DNA of 64,000 bases, taken from the NCBI GenBank assembly GCA_905221605.1, contig CAJNDS010002634.1, forward strand, positions 1,222,546 through 1,286,545, read 5' to 3'. This document shows, piece after piece, positions 21,581 through 32,453 of this stretch (position 1 is the stretch's first letter; every line of letters starts with the position of its first letter). The DNA is from Symbiodinium natans. Its lineage: Eukaryota > Sar > Dinophyceae > Suessiales > Symbiodiniaceae. A program made the translations under genes and the position numbers. The notes below the pieces were generated by a model. That model did not search any database and was not told where the DNA came from. It saw nothing but the letters and a program-made list of their open reading frames with translations.

Positions 21581-21661
21581 CCCCCCTGCGAGGTGCTGGC
21601 TCCCGAGCCTTTGCCCGTGAACCGGGGTGATGAGCTGAGACCTGGCCCACTTTCGCTTTAG
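21581..21661 (+). CDS. Candidate exon
   Basis: Acceptor CTGTTAAG. Frame PPCEVLAPEPLPVNRGDELR then PGPLSL-TAG. The last 16 bases (GGCCCACTTTCGCTTT) recur near 21932, so part of it may be repeat. Confidence 0.38.
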   Translation, partial: PPCEVLAPEPLPVNRGDELRPGPLSL

Positions 21662-22599
21662 GGATTTGGGGTTTAGGGCTTGGTGTTTAGAGTTTAGGGT
21701 TTAAGCGCTTGAGTCTCACTTCCAGGCATCCCAGCTCCTGGTTCAGGGCTGAGGGTTTAGCTGACAGGAGAGGAGCCTGGGTTGAAAAGGGTTTTCGGGG
21801 TTTAGGGAGCAGGGTATAGGGATTTCGGGTTTATAGGGTTCTTTAGGGTTTGGGGCTCAGACAAAAAGACCAACTCTTGCCTCAGGGAGAAGGGTGTAGG
21901 GATTTGGGGTTCATAGGGTTAGGCCAAAAGGCCCACTTTCGCTTTGATTTGGTTTAGGGGCCGAGACTACGCAAGCCTGATGCAAAAGGAATAGGGTTTG
22001 GGGTTTAGGGACGCAGGGATTTAGGGGCCAACAAAGGGTTTGGGCTTAGGTTTGGGAGGTCTTGGTGCCCACTAACCCAGGTTTCGGTTGAGTGTCAGCA
22101 TGACGGTGGTTCCCCCCTTGCCAGCCCTAACACCTAAATCCTAAACCCCCAAACCCTAAACCCTAAACCCTGAACCCTAAACCCTAAACCGCAGGAGTGA
22201 AAAAAAAAAAAACTTAACCTAAACCGTCAAAATGCGTTCAGGCGCGGCTTTCGGGGCCCTTGAGTGCATTTGGGTTTGGATGTCTAGTGGTGTAGAAGGT
22301 GGATCCGGTCAGTAGAGCCGTTTGCAGAATGTAGGGTCGCATCACCTAGTGAGTCTATATGTATAGTATCTAAGATTCAGTTTTTTTGTATATACACAGC
22401 ACGGGTTTGATCTATACGATGTGTGGGAGCGCTTCGGGCCTCTGAGCTTCTGAAAGCTGTAGAGGTCTGTAGGTTTGGGATCTGAGACCATTGTCCAGCA
22501 CTGCACTTCGCCTCATCCCTTCCTATTACCCCAAAAAATTCCTACACCCCCGACCGCACAGGTTTGATTCGCTAAGCCTCCCAAAGCTCAAAAACCCAG

Positions 22600-22693
22600 G
22601 CTCATCAAGCGGATCCTCGAGGGGCGCACCACCGACTGGGTCCGGGCCCGCCGTGCAGCCTCGGAGATTCGAAGCCCGAACTACAGCACCAAG
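22600..22693 (+). CDS. Candidate exon
   Basis: Acceptor AACCCAG. Frame LIKRILEGRTTDWVRARRAA... SPNYSTK up to a GA donor. Strong G/C third positions. Unknown protein. Confidence 0.52.
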
Positions 22694-22719
22694 GACCCCC
22701 CAAAAAATGGGCTTGGGGC

Positions 22720-23340
22720 TTCGGGCTCAGGGCGCAGGGCTTAGGGCTTAGAACCTGGGGCTTCGGATTCCACTCAACTACGCCTACCGTCAGCTCGTCT
22801 TCGGACCAAGGCCCTCCAGCGTCTGAGGAAGTATGCAACGAAAGCATTAAAGCCATGCTTGGAATCGCCCCAAGTGGTGTGCCCTCGTGAAGGTAATATT
22901 GATATAGGAGCTCCACTGCAAGGATCCATGTGTTCGCGATTATTTCCTTCAAGTCTTTTCCCGAATATCTGGTGCATTAGGAACATCCAGGGTATTGCAA
23001 CTAAGGTCTCAAGGAAGAGAAGATTAATATAATTACGAAGAGAACCCTATACAATAATTGCAAACGAATGCAATGAGTGCATGAATCAAGATATTGAGTG
23101 AATGAAGTTATAATGGCACCCACAGACATTATAATTATGGGCCGTTCATGAAGTACAATCATATCCACATCTTTTAGTACCTGTATAGTTATAAGGTCTG
23201 AAAGAAACATCATGGATATCTTTCCCTTGGAACGAAAGAAATATTTCAGGTGCATGAGAGTTCGAATAAGACACCAGAAAATGAGAAGACAATCATGGGA
23301 TGCCTACACTGGACCCCCCATACCCTATAAAACCTAAACC
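22720..23340. other. AT-richer stretch without recognised genes
   Basis: Position 22990-23290 is visibly AT-rich compared with its surroundings and lacks telomere units. Short minus ORFs occur, but no motif or convincing exon was found. Confidence 0.3.
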
Positions 23341-23362
23341 CTAAACCCTAAACCCTCTCAAG

Positions 23363-23438
23363 AATGCGGGGGGCAAGCGGCTTCCTGGACAGGACTTCTA
23401 CGCGGATATCAGCGCCTCGGGCTCGAACTCAGGCAACA
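23363..23438 (+). CDS. Candidate exon with LPGQDF motif
   Basis: Frame NAGGKRLPGQDFYADISASG... directly after CCCTAAA units and CTCTCAAG, with a probable GA donor. The LPxxxDF pattern recalls the exons at 11796 and 18858. Confidence 0.45.
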
Positions 23439-23659
23439 GAACTCCCCAACACCCGATAACACCCCTGCAATAGCCTGTAAGGTTTAGGGTTTTAGGGGTT
23501 TTAAGGGGTTTTAAGGGTTTTTAGGGGTTTTTAGGGGGTTCAGGGTTTTTTGGGCTTCAGGCGTTTGGGGTAAGGGTTTAGGGTTTTGGGGGTTCATGGG
23601 TTTAGGGTTAGGGGTTGAGGTTTGGGCTCTTTATGGGTTCGGACCAGTTTAGGGTTTAG

Positions 23660-23782
23660 GTCTCGACTTTCGATCCCAAGCAGCTTTCCTCCCACCGCAC
23701 CCCCTTTTCGCCTGCTTGGAGATATGGCGATAAGCCAGTACCTCAAGAAGCTCTGAGTGGCAGGCCCCATGGCCAGAATGGA
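23660..23782 (+). CDS. Candidate exon starting at a TTTAG acceptor
   Basis: Acceptor GGGTTTAG belongs to a telomere-type unit. Frame VSTFDPKQLSSHRTPFSPAW... open to CCCTAAA units at 23790. Unknown protein. Confidence 0.45.
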
Positions 23783-23880
23783 GCGCAGCCTAAACCCTGA
23801 ACCCTAAACCCTAAACCCTAAACCCTAAACCCTAAACCTAAACCCTGCAGTGCGGGCTGCGACTCATGATTGAGGTGCAG

Positions 23881-23948
23881 CGTTTCCGGAGCTGCGGCTG
23901 TACCGTGTGGAGCGAGACAGTGGCAAAGTGATCCTGGGACTGAGCCGG
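23881..23948 (+). CDS. Candidate exon ending in a telomere-type donor
   Basis: Acceptor GAGGTGCAG. Frame FPELRLYRVERDSGKVILGL then SR, phase 0, donor GTTTAGGATTTGGGGTTTAGGG. Unknown protein. Confidence 0.52.
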
Positions 23949-24107
23949 GTTTAGGATTTGGGGTTTAGGGTTTAGTGTTTTAGGCTATTTCTGTTTGAGG
24001 CGGTTGCAGATATGCAGGCTCAAAATGACCTCTGGGTTTGGTTAAGTTGGTGTACGACCTCCAGGGAGGCAATGCGGGCATAGGTGCCAGTGGTCTTTGT
24101 CTTTCAG

Positions 24108-24207
24108 GAATCGGGACTCTGATGTAAAACAATCCCCAGGTAAAAGCCAAGAACCTCTGTCTTCAACCCAGGAAACTCGGCTCTACGTCGGCAAGCCGCA
24201 CGAGTGA
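24108..24207 (+). CDS. Candidate terminal exon
   Basis: Acceptor GTCTTTCAG. Frame NRDSDVKQSPGKSQEPLSST... ends GKPHE-TGA at 24205. Open without needing a further intron. Confidence 0.45.
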
Positions 24208-24995
24208 CGACGAGTATCAGCGAACCATTGGCTCCCGGGCGGCAGCCAGGGCGTGGAGATAGATGGCTTGGAGACCAGTGTTCTAATTTCGTAGGGTTGA
24301 GGAAGAAGTGAGTGCAGGGTTCCATATAGTGGAGATGTCATTCATGGTTCTCGACCCGGCCCCAGGTTTAGCGGGCACCCTAGGTTTAGCCCACGCGGCA
24401 TCATAAGCCCCGCCATGGCACACTGTTCTGCAGGAAGCCGAAATAAGGCGTCTAACGTGAAGTTTTGGCGAATGAGATCATTTCCAAAGCCGGGAGTGAT
24501 AAACAAACCAGCCCATGGGGCAAAGTGCTAGTGACAGCTGCTAGTGTTTGAGAATGGTGACCTGGTTTCCGGTTTCATCGGACAATAAATGTGGGACAAG
24601 TTTTCTAATTGCAAACCCCCCCATATTAGCCAACTAGTGAAAGGTCAGAAAGCCTCCATGAGATTCCTGTCAAGGGCCTTCCGCCACCTGCCATTCCCTT
24701 GTATTCCTTATTCTATATTATTCAGGGTACCCAAAAGACAGCCGAGGTGCATTGTTTTGCATCTTCTGGATGATGCGCCTCCACCTGGATGGCAAGGCAC
24801 ATTGGAGTGGCAGAAATTGCTTCATGAGTGACCGTAGGCAGGCTGCATGGTCCCTGAGCCGTGTCTCTTTCTCAGTTCGACAAGAGAGGGCCGAAAGTAG
24901 GCAAAACAAAGACACACGGGGTGTGACGTTGGAGCCTCAACATTGCCACGGCTTGTAGGTTTCCGGATTTCGAGCTTCGTCTCGTGACCTTACAG

Positions 24996-25157
24996 CTTCC
25001 CCATGCCCTACACCCTCTGGCGCAGGAGTGCTTCTGCTTCGGCCTCGACGCTGAGTGGAAGCCATGCCGGCAGGAGAGTTTCCCTGAGGTTCGGGAGGCT
25101 CGGGCCGGGGAGTCGGGTATTGCAGGGCTTCCACAGATGCATCATGTGTCGGATTGC
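24996..25157 (+). CDS. Exon of a DEDD-type 3'-5' exonuclease-like protein
   Basis: 162 nt, 54 codons, phase 0, between CCTTACAG and consensus donor GTGAGC. The frame contains FCFGLDAEWKP. The hydrophobic-GLDxEW signature is the first catalytic (DxE) motif of the 3'-5' exonuclease domain of the WRN/EXD2/mut-7 type. The following residues (VREARAGESGIAGLPQ) do not clearly match the next strand of the family, so this may be a divergent member or a chance match. Other motifs of the domain were not found in flanking exons. Confidence 0.5.
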
Positions 25158-25302
25158 GTGAGCCCAAACTCTGCGAGACCCCGCCGGCCCCCCTCCCGGC
25201 TCAAAGTGTGTACCCAACACCCCGAAGCCCTGAGCTGTGTACCCAACACCCCGAAGCCCTTGTTTTAAAACAACCCTTTTTCTTTTTGGGTTTTGTAAAC
25301 AG

Positions 25303-25407
25303 GCAGAGTTCCGGAAGAGGAAGGCCTTCTACGACAACACCAATTGGGATGCCATGGAAGAGTTGCTGGTTGGAGCCGGTCTTTTGAACCAAGCGCCTGG
25401 ACTGCAG
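25303..25407 (+). CDS. Candidate exon
   Basis: 35 codons after TTTTGTAAACAG (T-rich tract). Frame AEFRKRKAFYDNTNWDAMEE... ends APGLQ before GTCTCT. It lies 145 bases after the exonuclease-like exon and is also phase 0, so both could be one gene. Confidence 0.52.
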
Positions 25408-25806
25408 GTCTCTGCTGATGTTAGGTTGAATTTTCTCTCTCACTCTCTTATCCCTCCCTCCCTCCCTCCCTCTCTCTACTCTCTCTATATCCCTCCCTCA
25501 CATATATATATATATATATATATTTAAATATATTATGCAGACATATGTATGTACATGCATGGGTATGTGCATCTGGTAATTCTGTGGGATGGGGGTTGTA
25601 AAAGCCAGGGTTCGAGTTCAGGGGTTCGAGCCATGTGTCTTAGGCGCGAGGCACATTCCAGCTTTAAAAAAAGTATCAGGAGTTGTGAGTTCCGTTTTTC
25701 TCTTTGTATTGATAACCATGCAAGCAGTACGAACTTTCTTGAACATGTAAAAACGTATTGCTAGTAGGGACAATGATAACCGATATTGTCATTCGTATGC
25801 GCCAAG

Positions 25807-25861
25807 GACCGCATCACTTACGACGTGGATGCTTGGCTGACCTGGGTACTCGACGTTTGGA
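25807..25861 (+). CDS. Candidate exon
   Basis: Frame DRITYDVDAWLTWVLDVW, 55 nt, acceptor GCCAAG, donor GTAGAA. Unknown protein. Confidence 0.48.
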
Positions 25862-26262
25862 GTAGAATTTTTGCTGGAGGTGTTATGCCTATGGTTTAGG
25901 GTTTAGGGTTTAGGGTTTAGGGTGTAGGGTTTAGGGTTTAGGGTTTAGGGTCGTTCTGTCCCAGCGTTGGTGTGCAGCACTTTTGATATTGCGTGGCTCT
26001 GTGCTCTTCCGGTATATACACTCGCTCAGCCGGGTGTATGGTGCACGGACGGCTGTGACCGTACTAGAGTGGAAAACATCGTCATCATCGTCGTTATTAT
26101 TCTCAACATCTATTTGACTATGGACACTTGAGGGGTGTATCTCGCCGGCGCCTAAGCCGGGAGGCAATGCGTGTAAGTGGGAGAGCGCCTTGGCCGAAGG
26201 ACCCTTCGTCCAAATGTGTGTGTGTGTGTGTGCGTCTCTCTCTCTCTCTGTGTCTTCTGCAG

Positions 26263-26472
26263 TGTCGAAATTTCGAGACCCACCATAAAACCTACCCGTC
26301 CACTCCCTTGAAACTTGACTGCGAAACGCTGCACTCCTGCACTTGTGCCTTTGAAGCTAGACCACCAACAAAGCCCACACAGGACAGAGCCTTAACCATG
26401 TTGGTCCTGATGTCCATCCACGACATCATGAAGCTGGACCTGCTAAGGCAAAGAATCGCACTAGTACTATGA
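26263..26472 (+). CDS. Candidate terminal exon, 69 codons
   Basis: Classic acceptor: a CT-rich tract then TGTCTTCTGCAG. Frame begins CRNFETHHKTYPSTPLKLDC and later reads MSIHDIMKLDLLRQR to TGA at 26470. Family not recognised. Confidence 0.55.
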   Translation, partial: CRNFETHHKTYPSTPLKLDCETLHSCTCAFEARPPTKPTQDRALTMLVLMSIHDIMKLDLLRQRIALVL

Positions 26473-26767
26473 CAGAGTATGACTATTACTAATACTGATG
26501 CTGCGAACCCTTACTATTGATGCTAATTGCGAAGTACAAACTATCGAGTTGTGGTGCTCAGTTGCTGCAGCTTTTTGACTTCGTGTCTTAGGACTTGCAG
26601 GGTGTAGCTTCTAGGTCATATAGGTCGTAGAGGTCTTACAGGGCTTACAGGGTTTATAGGGCTTTCACTGTCTAAGGGCAGAGTCCCAACACCAGAGACA
26701 TGCCCTTTGGCTGCTCTCTGCCCAAGAACTCTGAACGCTGTTCCCCAACTGACGCAGCCCTACAGGG

Positions 26768-26903
26768 CTTAGGGTTTAGGGTTTAGGGTCGTTTAGGGTT
26801 TAGGGTTTAGGGTTTAGGGTTTAGGTTTAGGGTTTAGGGTTTCGGGTTTAGGGTTTAGGGTTTAGGGTTTAGGGTTTAGGGTTTAGGGTTTAGGGTTTAG
26901 GGC
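26768..26903 (+). repeat. Long TTTAGGG array
   Basis: Nearly perfect units with a few variants (TTTCGGG, GTCGTTTAGGG), just upstream of the candidate exon at 26921. Confidence 0.85.
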
Positions 26904-26920
26904 ACCTCAAGCCTTGCCAG

Positions 26921-27010
26921 GCCGATTGCCACCGAGGACTTCCGAGGCTACGAAGCAGGAGATCCGATCAGCCCCTCCGGCCAATTCTCAGATTCACAGC
27001 TTGTTGCAAG
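26921..27010 (+). CDS. Candidate exon
   Basis: Follows a long TTTAGGG array. Acceptor CTTGCCAG, frame PIATEDFRGYEAGDPISPSG... to donor GTACCT. 90 nt. Confidence 0.45.
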
Positions 27011-27631
27011 GTACCTATATCCCCCCCTTGGGAATTTCTTTGTGTTTTTGTTGATATAAAACCCAAGAGGATATTAGAACATATTATTTTATTAAGGTTC
27101 TAAGGGGTAGTATAGGTACAGTAGGCCTAAGGCTTTAGGGCTTTAGTGCAAGGCAAACGTTGAGTGTGGAAGGTTCTGCGATTTAGGATTGGGGGCTGTC
27201 TTACCAATGAACCTTCCTTGAATGACCCTGGTACAAGAATGCACGGGATGCGCCACCGGTTAGCCAAATCGAATCTTGGTCTGAACACCTGTGAAGAAGG
27301 GCGTCGCGAGATCAATCAAGAGAAGTGTGAGAGTAACATCTCGTGCGAGCTCGACCCGAGCGTTGCCCCTAAGGACCCTGGAGCGCGGTCTGTCCAGCCA
27401 TGCGAGAGCGAACGCAAACCCTAAACTCCGCTGGGCTGGCTTCAGTTATAATCTTCTACTTCGGCAAAGGCGGCAAAGGCCAAGGCCCCCAACGGAATAT
27501 GAAACACGTGGGGGCCGATCTAGATTTTTGGGTCTGAGTCTCCACTGAATCACTGAAATATCTTCAGCAGTTTATAAAGGCACAGATTTCGGCTAAGGTC
27601 TTTCGCATCAGCTAGTTTCTTCGGACGTTGC

Positions 27632-27946
27632 TTGTCGAGGTCTTTTTTTAAGGGCGTCGATGTGCATGGGCTCAGGCGACCACGACGTGGCGCTGAGCTA
27701 CGTCCTGGAGAGTGCCTTGGCGAGATTTTTTGGAGGGCTTGGGATGTCGGGGTTGCGGGTCGAGTTGCGGGTTTGGAGGGTATGTGCTGGCTCCATGCCT
27801 CAAGCCGAAGTTGGGCCGTGGATTCAGTCCTGTGCCAGGCAATGGACCAGCATGTTGCCGACTCGTTCCAAGTAGCGTTGAAATCCCCACAGCCTCCTAA
27901 ACCACCAAGTTCGCCCAGTCACGCATTCAGACTCCCGAACTCTTAA
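27632..27946 (+). CDS. Open coding-like segment
   Basis: 104-codon open frame without telomere units. It includes AMDQHVADSFQVALKSPQ and ends TAA. An overlapping frame (GDHDVALSYVLESALARFF) is also plausible, so the frame is uncertain. Confidence 0.3.
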   Translation: MSRSFFKGVDVHGLRRPRRGAELRPGECLGEIFWRAWDVGVAGRVAGLEGMCWLHASSRSWAVDSVLCQAMDQHVADSFQVALKSPQPPKPPSSPSHAFRLPNS

Positions 27947-27979
27947 CGACTCAAACAGGAAAGCTCCAACCACATAGCC

Positions 27980-28228
27980 ATGGGCGGTGCATCCGAGGAT
28001 ACCCCAAGGCCTTGCCGTCCTTCGCAGGCTCACGACACTCTTGTTGCGTGCACTGAAAGGCTAGTCTGGTCATCATCGGATTCTGGGGGGGTTAAGATAA
28101 GGGCCTCGGCTTTGCATGCGAATCTCTTTAGGCGGACTCAGTTGGGCAGCAAGAGACTTGTTTCTTATGTTGCCGGTCATGATCCGGGCAGTGTGGTGGC
28201 GCTTGCCAAAGAGGGGCCATCTGCATGA
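27980..28228 (+). CDS. Open coding-like segment
   Basis: 82 codons from ATG (MGGASEDTPRP...) to TGA, with GC-rich third positions. A strong donor-like GTAAGT overlaps the stop, so an exon in the +1 frame (ending KRGHLH) is an alternative. Confidence 0.35.
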   Translation: MGGASEDTPRPCRPSQAHDTLVACTERLVWSSSDSGGVKIRASALHANLFRRTQLGSKRLVSYVAGHDPGSVVALAKEGPSA

Positions 28229-28265
28229 GTAAGTCTATGCCTCTAAGGCTTTACTGCTTGTGCAG

Positions 28266-28485
28266 ATGTGTGCAATTCTCCAGCAAAATCTTTATCTCCA
28301 ACACCACAAAGTCGTGGCCTTACGAGTTGAATGACAGCTGTTTCGGGCCTGAACAGCGTCCCGCAGGCTTGAGCTATGAGCAGCAGTCAAGCATCAAGTT
28401 TGCCCACTGCCTCTGGGGCGGCAGAGGGCGGAGGAGGGCAATTGAAAGTGCACCGAGAACCCCTGAAACCGCTTTGTCACCTTAG
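28266..28485 (+). CDS. Candidate terminal exon
   Basis: Acceptor CTTGTGCAG. Frame CVQFSSKIFISNTTKSWPYE... SYEQQSSIKFAHCLWG open to TAG at 28483. A second frame (MCAILQQNLYLQHHK) is open for 22 codons. Confidence 0.42.
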
Positions 28486-28752
28486 CACAGCCAGAGTTCT
28501 CCTCAGTCGCGTTTCTTCTCAACCCTACACCCTGCCTGAAGTTTGCTGGGTTCATGGGTACGTCCCTCCTTAGGGGGTACCCCTAAGGAGCAGCTAAAAT
28601 TGTATTTTATGCTAGGGTGCCAAGTTCAATATAGTAGCTTTTATCATATCTCTACACACGAGCCTTTGACGTACACCCGAAGCTCACCCCACTTAGGCAA
28701 GCTCGAGTACAACATGGGCTGGCTGGTCCAGGCCAGGACTCCTGTTTCCTAG

Positions 28753-28861
28753 GTAGGATAAGGGGGACCCTTAAAAGGGAACCCTTCTTAACCCTCTTCC
28801 GGCTCTCTTAGACAATGAGAGGGTCTATATCCCCAAGGGTCCCCCTAATCCTATCCCCTAG
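28753..28861 (+). mobile_element. Family C inverted-repeat element
   Basis: 109 nt from GTAGGATAAGGGGGACCCTT to AAGGGTCCCCCTAATCCTATCCCCTAG. Both sides end CCTAG. The frame stays open across it (LLFP/SGTFGMQRQ). Confidence 0.5.
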
Positions 28862-29207
28862 TGGGACCTTTGGGATGCAGCGGCAGAGAGAGAGAGAGAG
28901 AGAGATTGTTAGGGAACAAGAAGATGCCTCTCAGGGCCCAGGTCTCAGGGGTATTCAAAGGTCTGCTAAGTTTGGTGAGCTCGGGTTTGTTTTGCTGAGA
29001 GGAACCTCCACAAATCGGCAATAGTTGCTCACATACCCTTGTACCTGAACCCTAAGCCCTAAACGCCCTGGAAACTCGAAACGAGGCCACGAAAGGCACA
29101 ACCACGCAGATCTTTCAGGTACAGGCGGAGATGCTAGTCCCAGAAGATTTTGGCCTGCAGGTGCAGGAATCATATGGAGTATGGTACCCTTTATGGTACC
29201 CTACTTG

Positions 29208-29325
29208 GTTCATGGGCAGTCCGAAGTGATGTTACAATCCTTTCAGGGTAACTATGCCTATAACTGGTTGTCACCTGTTTTAGAGTACTCATAACCCTAC
29301 TTATAACTACCCATGAACCTTCAAG
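29208..29325 (+). mobile_element. Family A inverted-repeat element
   Basis: 118 nt, GTTCATGGGCAGTC to ATAACTACCCATGAACCTTCAAG, after the open segment 29119-29207 (VQAEMLVPEDFGLQ...). Confidence 0.5.
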
Positions 29326-29371
29326 TAGCCCTAAACCCTATAAACCCCTAAACCCTAAACCTTAATTGTAG

Positions 29372-29492
29372 ATGGTGCCTTTGTTCCGCTTGCAGAAATT
29401 ATTGTTCCCTCCCAAGTGGGTCCCCCGATTTCGCAGGCGGAAGCACCTCCAGGTGCTCTCTTCAGCTCCTTCCGCGAGGTGCAGGGCTCTGG
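29372..29492 (+). CDS. Candidate exon ending in a telomere-type donor
   Basis: 121 nt. Acceptor TTAATTGTAG, frame DGAFVPLAEIIVPSQVGPPI... VQGS, phase-2 donor GTTTAGGGTTTAGGG. Unknown protein. Confidence 0.52.
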
Positions 29493-29876
29493 GTTTAGGG
29501 TTTAGGGTTTCGGATTTAGGGTTTAGGGTTTAGGGTTTAGATTGACTAAGTAAGGGTTGTAGGGTTTAGGGCTGCATTCACTGCGGTTTTGTTTATCAAA
29601 GTTGTTACTGCAACCAAGCTTCGGGGCTAGTGCAAACTTAACAATTTCTAGACCCCCAGACCCTCAAGTCGAAGCCCTCAAGAACCTAATCCCTAATATC
29701 CCTGATGCCTGAATACCCTACTACCCTAACACCCCGAGACCCTAAGACCCAATAGACCCTAAGACCCGATAGTCCCCAATAAGACCCTATAGACCCTCTT
29801 GACCCTGAACCCTGAACCCTAAACCCTAAAACCTAAACGACCCAAGACCCTAAGAGCCCCAACACCCTGGACGCAG

Positions 29877-29955
29877 AATGTTCTCGAGAGCCCCAGGTGG
29901 TCCTTTCTGGTGAAGCGAAAGGCCGCCAGGCGCTGGCAAGCAGCGTCTCCAGAGG
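29877..29955 (+). CDS. Candidate exon ending in a telomere-type donor
   Basis: Acceptor TGGACGCAG. Frame NVLESPRWSFLVKRKAARRW... ends QAASPE, phase-1 donor GTTTAGGG. Unknown protein. Confidence 0.5.
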
Positions 29956-30021
29956 GTTTAGGGTTTAGGGTTTAGGGGTTTAGGGCATTTCAAGAAGCTC
30001 ACTCTGCCATTGGTTTTTGTT

Positions 30022-30330
<309 letters not shown>

Positions 30331-30427
30331 TTGGTTTTTTGTTTTGGTCCATCATCGTTCAATTTTGTATACGAATACGAACCCATGTGTGTATGTGAGC
30401 ATGTCCGTCTGTCCGCCTGTCTACCTG

Positions 30428-30460
<33 letters not shown>

Positions 30461-30471
30461 TGTTTCACAAG

Positions 30472-30665
30472 TGCTCGTCGGACGACAGCACCCGCGCCTG
30501 TTTCAAAGCAGCCTGCTTTCCGGTCGGAAAAGTCAAAACTGCCGCCAGGCCGCCTCAGACATAGCTCCTTGGCTTCAACTTGGCGACCTTGTGGGCCTAA
30601 TCTACGGGTCGGAAGAATTACCAATAGTATGCCCTTATGGTCCCTATATGGGTAGACTACAATAA
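30472..30665 (+). CDS. Candidate terminal exon
   Basis: After TTGTTTCACAAG, downstream of CT and TA repeats. Frame LVGRQHPRLFQSSLL... DIAPWLQLGDLVGLIYGSEE to TAA at 30663. Unknown protein. Confidence 0.45.
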
Positions 30666-30879
30666 CCCCGCAAAGCCCTATTCTTCAGGCCCCTGGATTA
30701 GGGCTCCAGGAGCATTCCTGTCTAGGCTTGCTTGGAGTTCGCGAAGGAGAGAGCGCACAAGAGATGAAGGGATGTTGGGTTTAGGGTTCAGGGTTTAGGG
30801 TCCAGGGTTTAGGGTTTTTCAAGGATTGGCCCGGTGGGGCCGGAGTCCGCAAGTGGCGGAGAGCCGATAGAAGCCCCAG

Positions 30880-30942
30880 GGCCCTTATGGCATTCTATGT
30901 AAAAAGCACTACATCGAACACGACGAGCCCGAGTTGTCATAG
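30880..30942 (+). CDS. Candidate exon
   Basis: Acceptor AAGCCCCAG, frame GPYGILCKKHYIEHDEPELS, then TAG overlapping a GTACCC donor. Confidence 0.42.
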   Translation, partial: GPYGILCKKHYIEHDEPELS

Positions 30943-31256
30943 GTACCCCTAAACCCTAAACCCGAAACCCTAAGCCCTAAGCCCTAAGCCCGAAACCCTA
31001 AAGTGACTCGGGCTGCCTGAGGTTGCCCTTTGAAGCAGGGGTGGGGGGGTTGCTGTTGCAGCGTGAAGCCTGCTGCTGCGGAGAGTGCTTGCACCCTAAA
31101 GTCGAAACCCTAAACCCTAGTCCCTAAACCCTAGTCCCTAAACCCTAAACCCTAAACCCTAAACCCTAATTCCGAACCCCTAAAGCCCTCAAGCATGAAC
31201 CCTTAAAACTAAACCCTAAACCCGACTTCCTAAAACCCTAAACCATGAACCCTTAG

Positions 31257-31346
31257 GCATTCTATTTTTGCCACTGGTTCGCCGACCTTGCCGGTGCCGA
31301 AGCTTCGCCAATGCAGGGTTGCTACTCGGCGGGCTTTTGCTTGGAG
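31257..31346 (+). CDS. Candidate exon before a family A element
   Basis: 30 codons, phase 0: AFYFCHWFADLAGAEASPMQ... AGFCLE. The exon ends exactly at GTTCACGG, the start of a family A inverted-repeat element. Confidence 0.5.
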
Positions 31347-31480
31347 GTTCACGGTTCTTCATAGCCCACCTATAACTGTACTTCTCACCCAAAGATCACC
31401 ACCTTAGGGCACTTAAGGGGCTTATAAGAGGGTTATAAGTACAGGTATAATTGAGTTATGAGTACTCTAACCCCCTAAAC
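31347..31480 (+). mobile_element. Family A element with diverged right end
   Basis: Starts GTTCACGG after CTTGGAG at the end of exon 31257-31346. The right end (AGTTATGAGTACTC) is a weak match to the family, so the border is approximate. Confidence 0.4.
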
Positions 31481-31680
31481 CCGCCTAAACCCTAAACCTA
31501 AGTACTTCAACCCTAAACCCTAAACCCCTGTGCACTTGATGATGGCTGCTTGGATGTACTAGAGCTACTAGAGGCTTGCATAGAGTTTTAGGCAGGCCCT
31601 TGAGCTTCATGTCTTGTGCTCGGGTATGAGGATTAGGGTTTAGGGTTTAGGGTTTAGGCAACGCGAAGCATTTCCCGCAG

Positions 31681-31789
31681 TGAATGCCACTGCGCTCCAC
31701 CAAACCACACGCTGGATGCCCAACATTCCACTACTCTCGTGGGGGGCGTTCCAAATGGTTGTCGCTTCTTTGCGGATCTGCGGGCGTGA
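31681..31789 (+). CDS. Candidate exon
   Basis: Acceptor TTTCCCGCAG. Frame ECHCAPPNHTLDAQHSTTLV... FFADLRA to TGA at 31787. An overlapping frame (KWLSLLCGSAGVKNSIMK) is also open. Confidence 0.4.
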
Positions 31790-32174
31790 AAAACTCTATC
31801 ATGAAGGTCGCTTTCAAGGTGGCCCCTAAACCTAAACCCTCAGCCCTACTGTAGATCGACCCTAAACCCTAGGACTCAGAGAAGGCCCCGTGAGCCCCTA
31901 GTTCTTTTTGTTGGGGTTTAGGTTCCCTTGCCAGCCCCTGAAAACCCAAAAGGGTCCTGGGTTACTCATGGGTCTAGAACTGTAAGGGTAGTTTCATGGG
32001 CCCTTGTTATTAGAGAGTATATCAAAAGAATCTAAGGGGCCCTCAATTTAAGGGCCCCTACTAAGGGACCAGGGAACTACCCTAAGAAGAACCCCCCAAT
32101 AACAACCCTAAACCCTAAACCCTAAACCCTAAACCCTAAACCCTAAACCCCAACATCTGGGGGTCGGCTCTAAG

Positions 32175-32251
32175 TGTGCCCCCGAGGCGAGAAGTTCGTG
32201 TTGAAATTCCCGCAACATGTCGCGTTCTCAGCCTTGCCTGCGGACAGCCGG
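32175..32251 (+). CDS. Candidate exon of a spliced pair
   Basis: Frame VPPRREVRVEIPATCRVLSL then ACGQP, phase 1. Joins in frame with 32379-32453 across a GT-AG intron of 127 nt. Confidence 0.5.
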
Positions 32252-32378
32252 GTTTTTGTGGGCTTCGGGTTTCTAGGATTTGCGGTGACGGTGGTAGGGT
32301 TTATATGGTCTTTTTGTTAAGGATGTGCAAAGTGATGTCGGTATCAGCTCGTGGTATTTGAGTTGCCTTGGCTGCCAG

Positions 32379-32453
32379 TGGACGCACACGACACTCGAAG
32401 TTTCAAAATCGTGACGGAGGTCACAGGCCAGATCCTCTTGGCTGCGGCTCATG
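32379..32453 (+). CDS. Candidate exon of a spliced pair
   Basis: Acceptor GGCTGCCAG, frame (V)DAHDTRSFKIVTEVTGQILL then AAAH, donor GTCTAC. Phase matches 32175-32251. Unknown protein. Confidence 0.5.
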
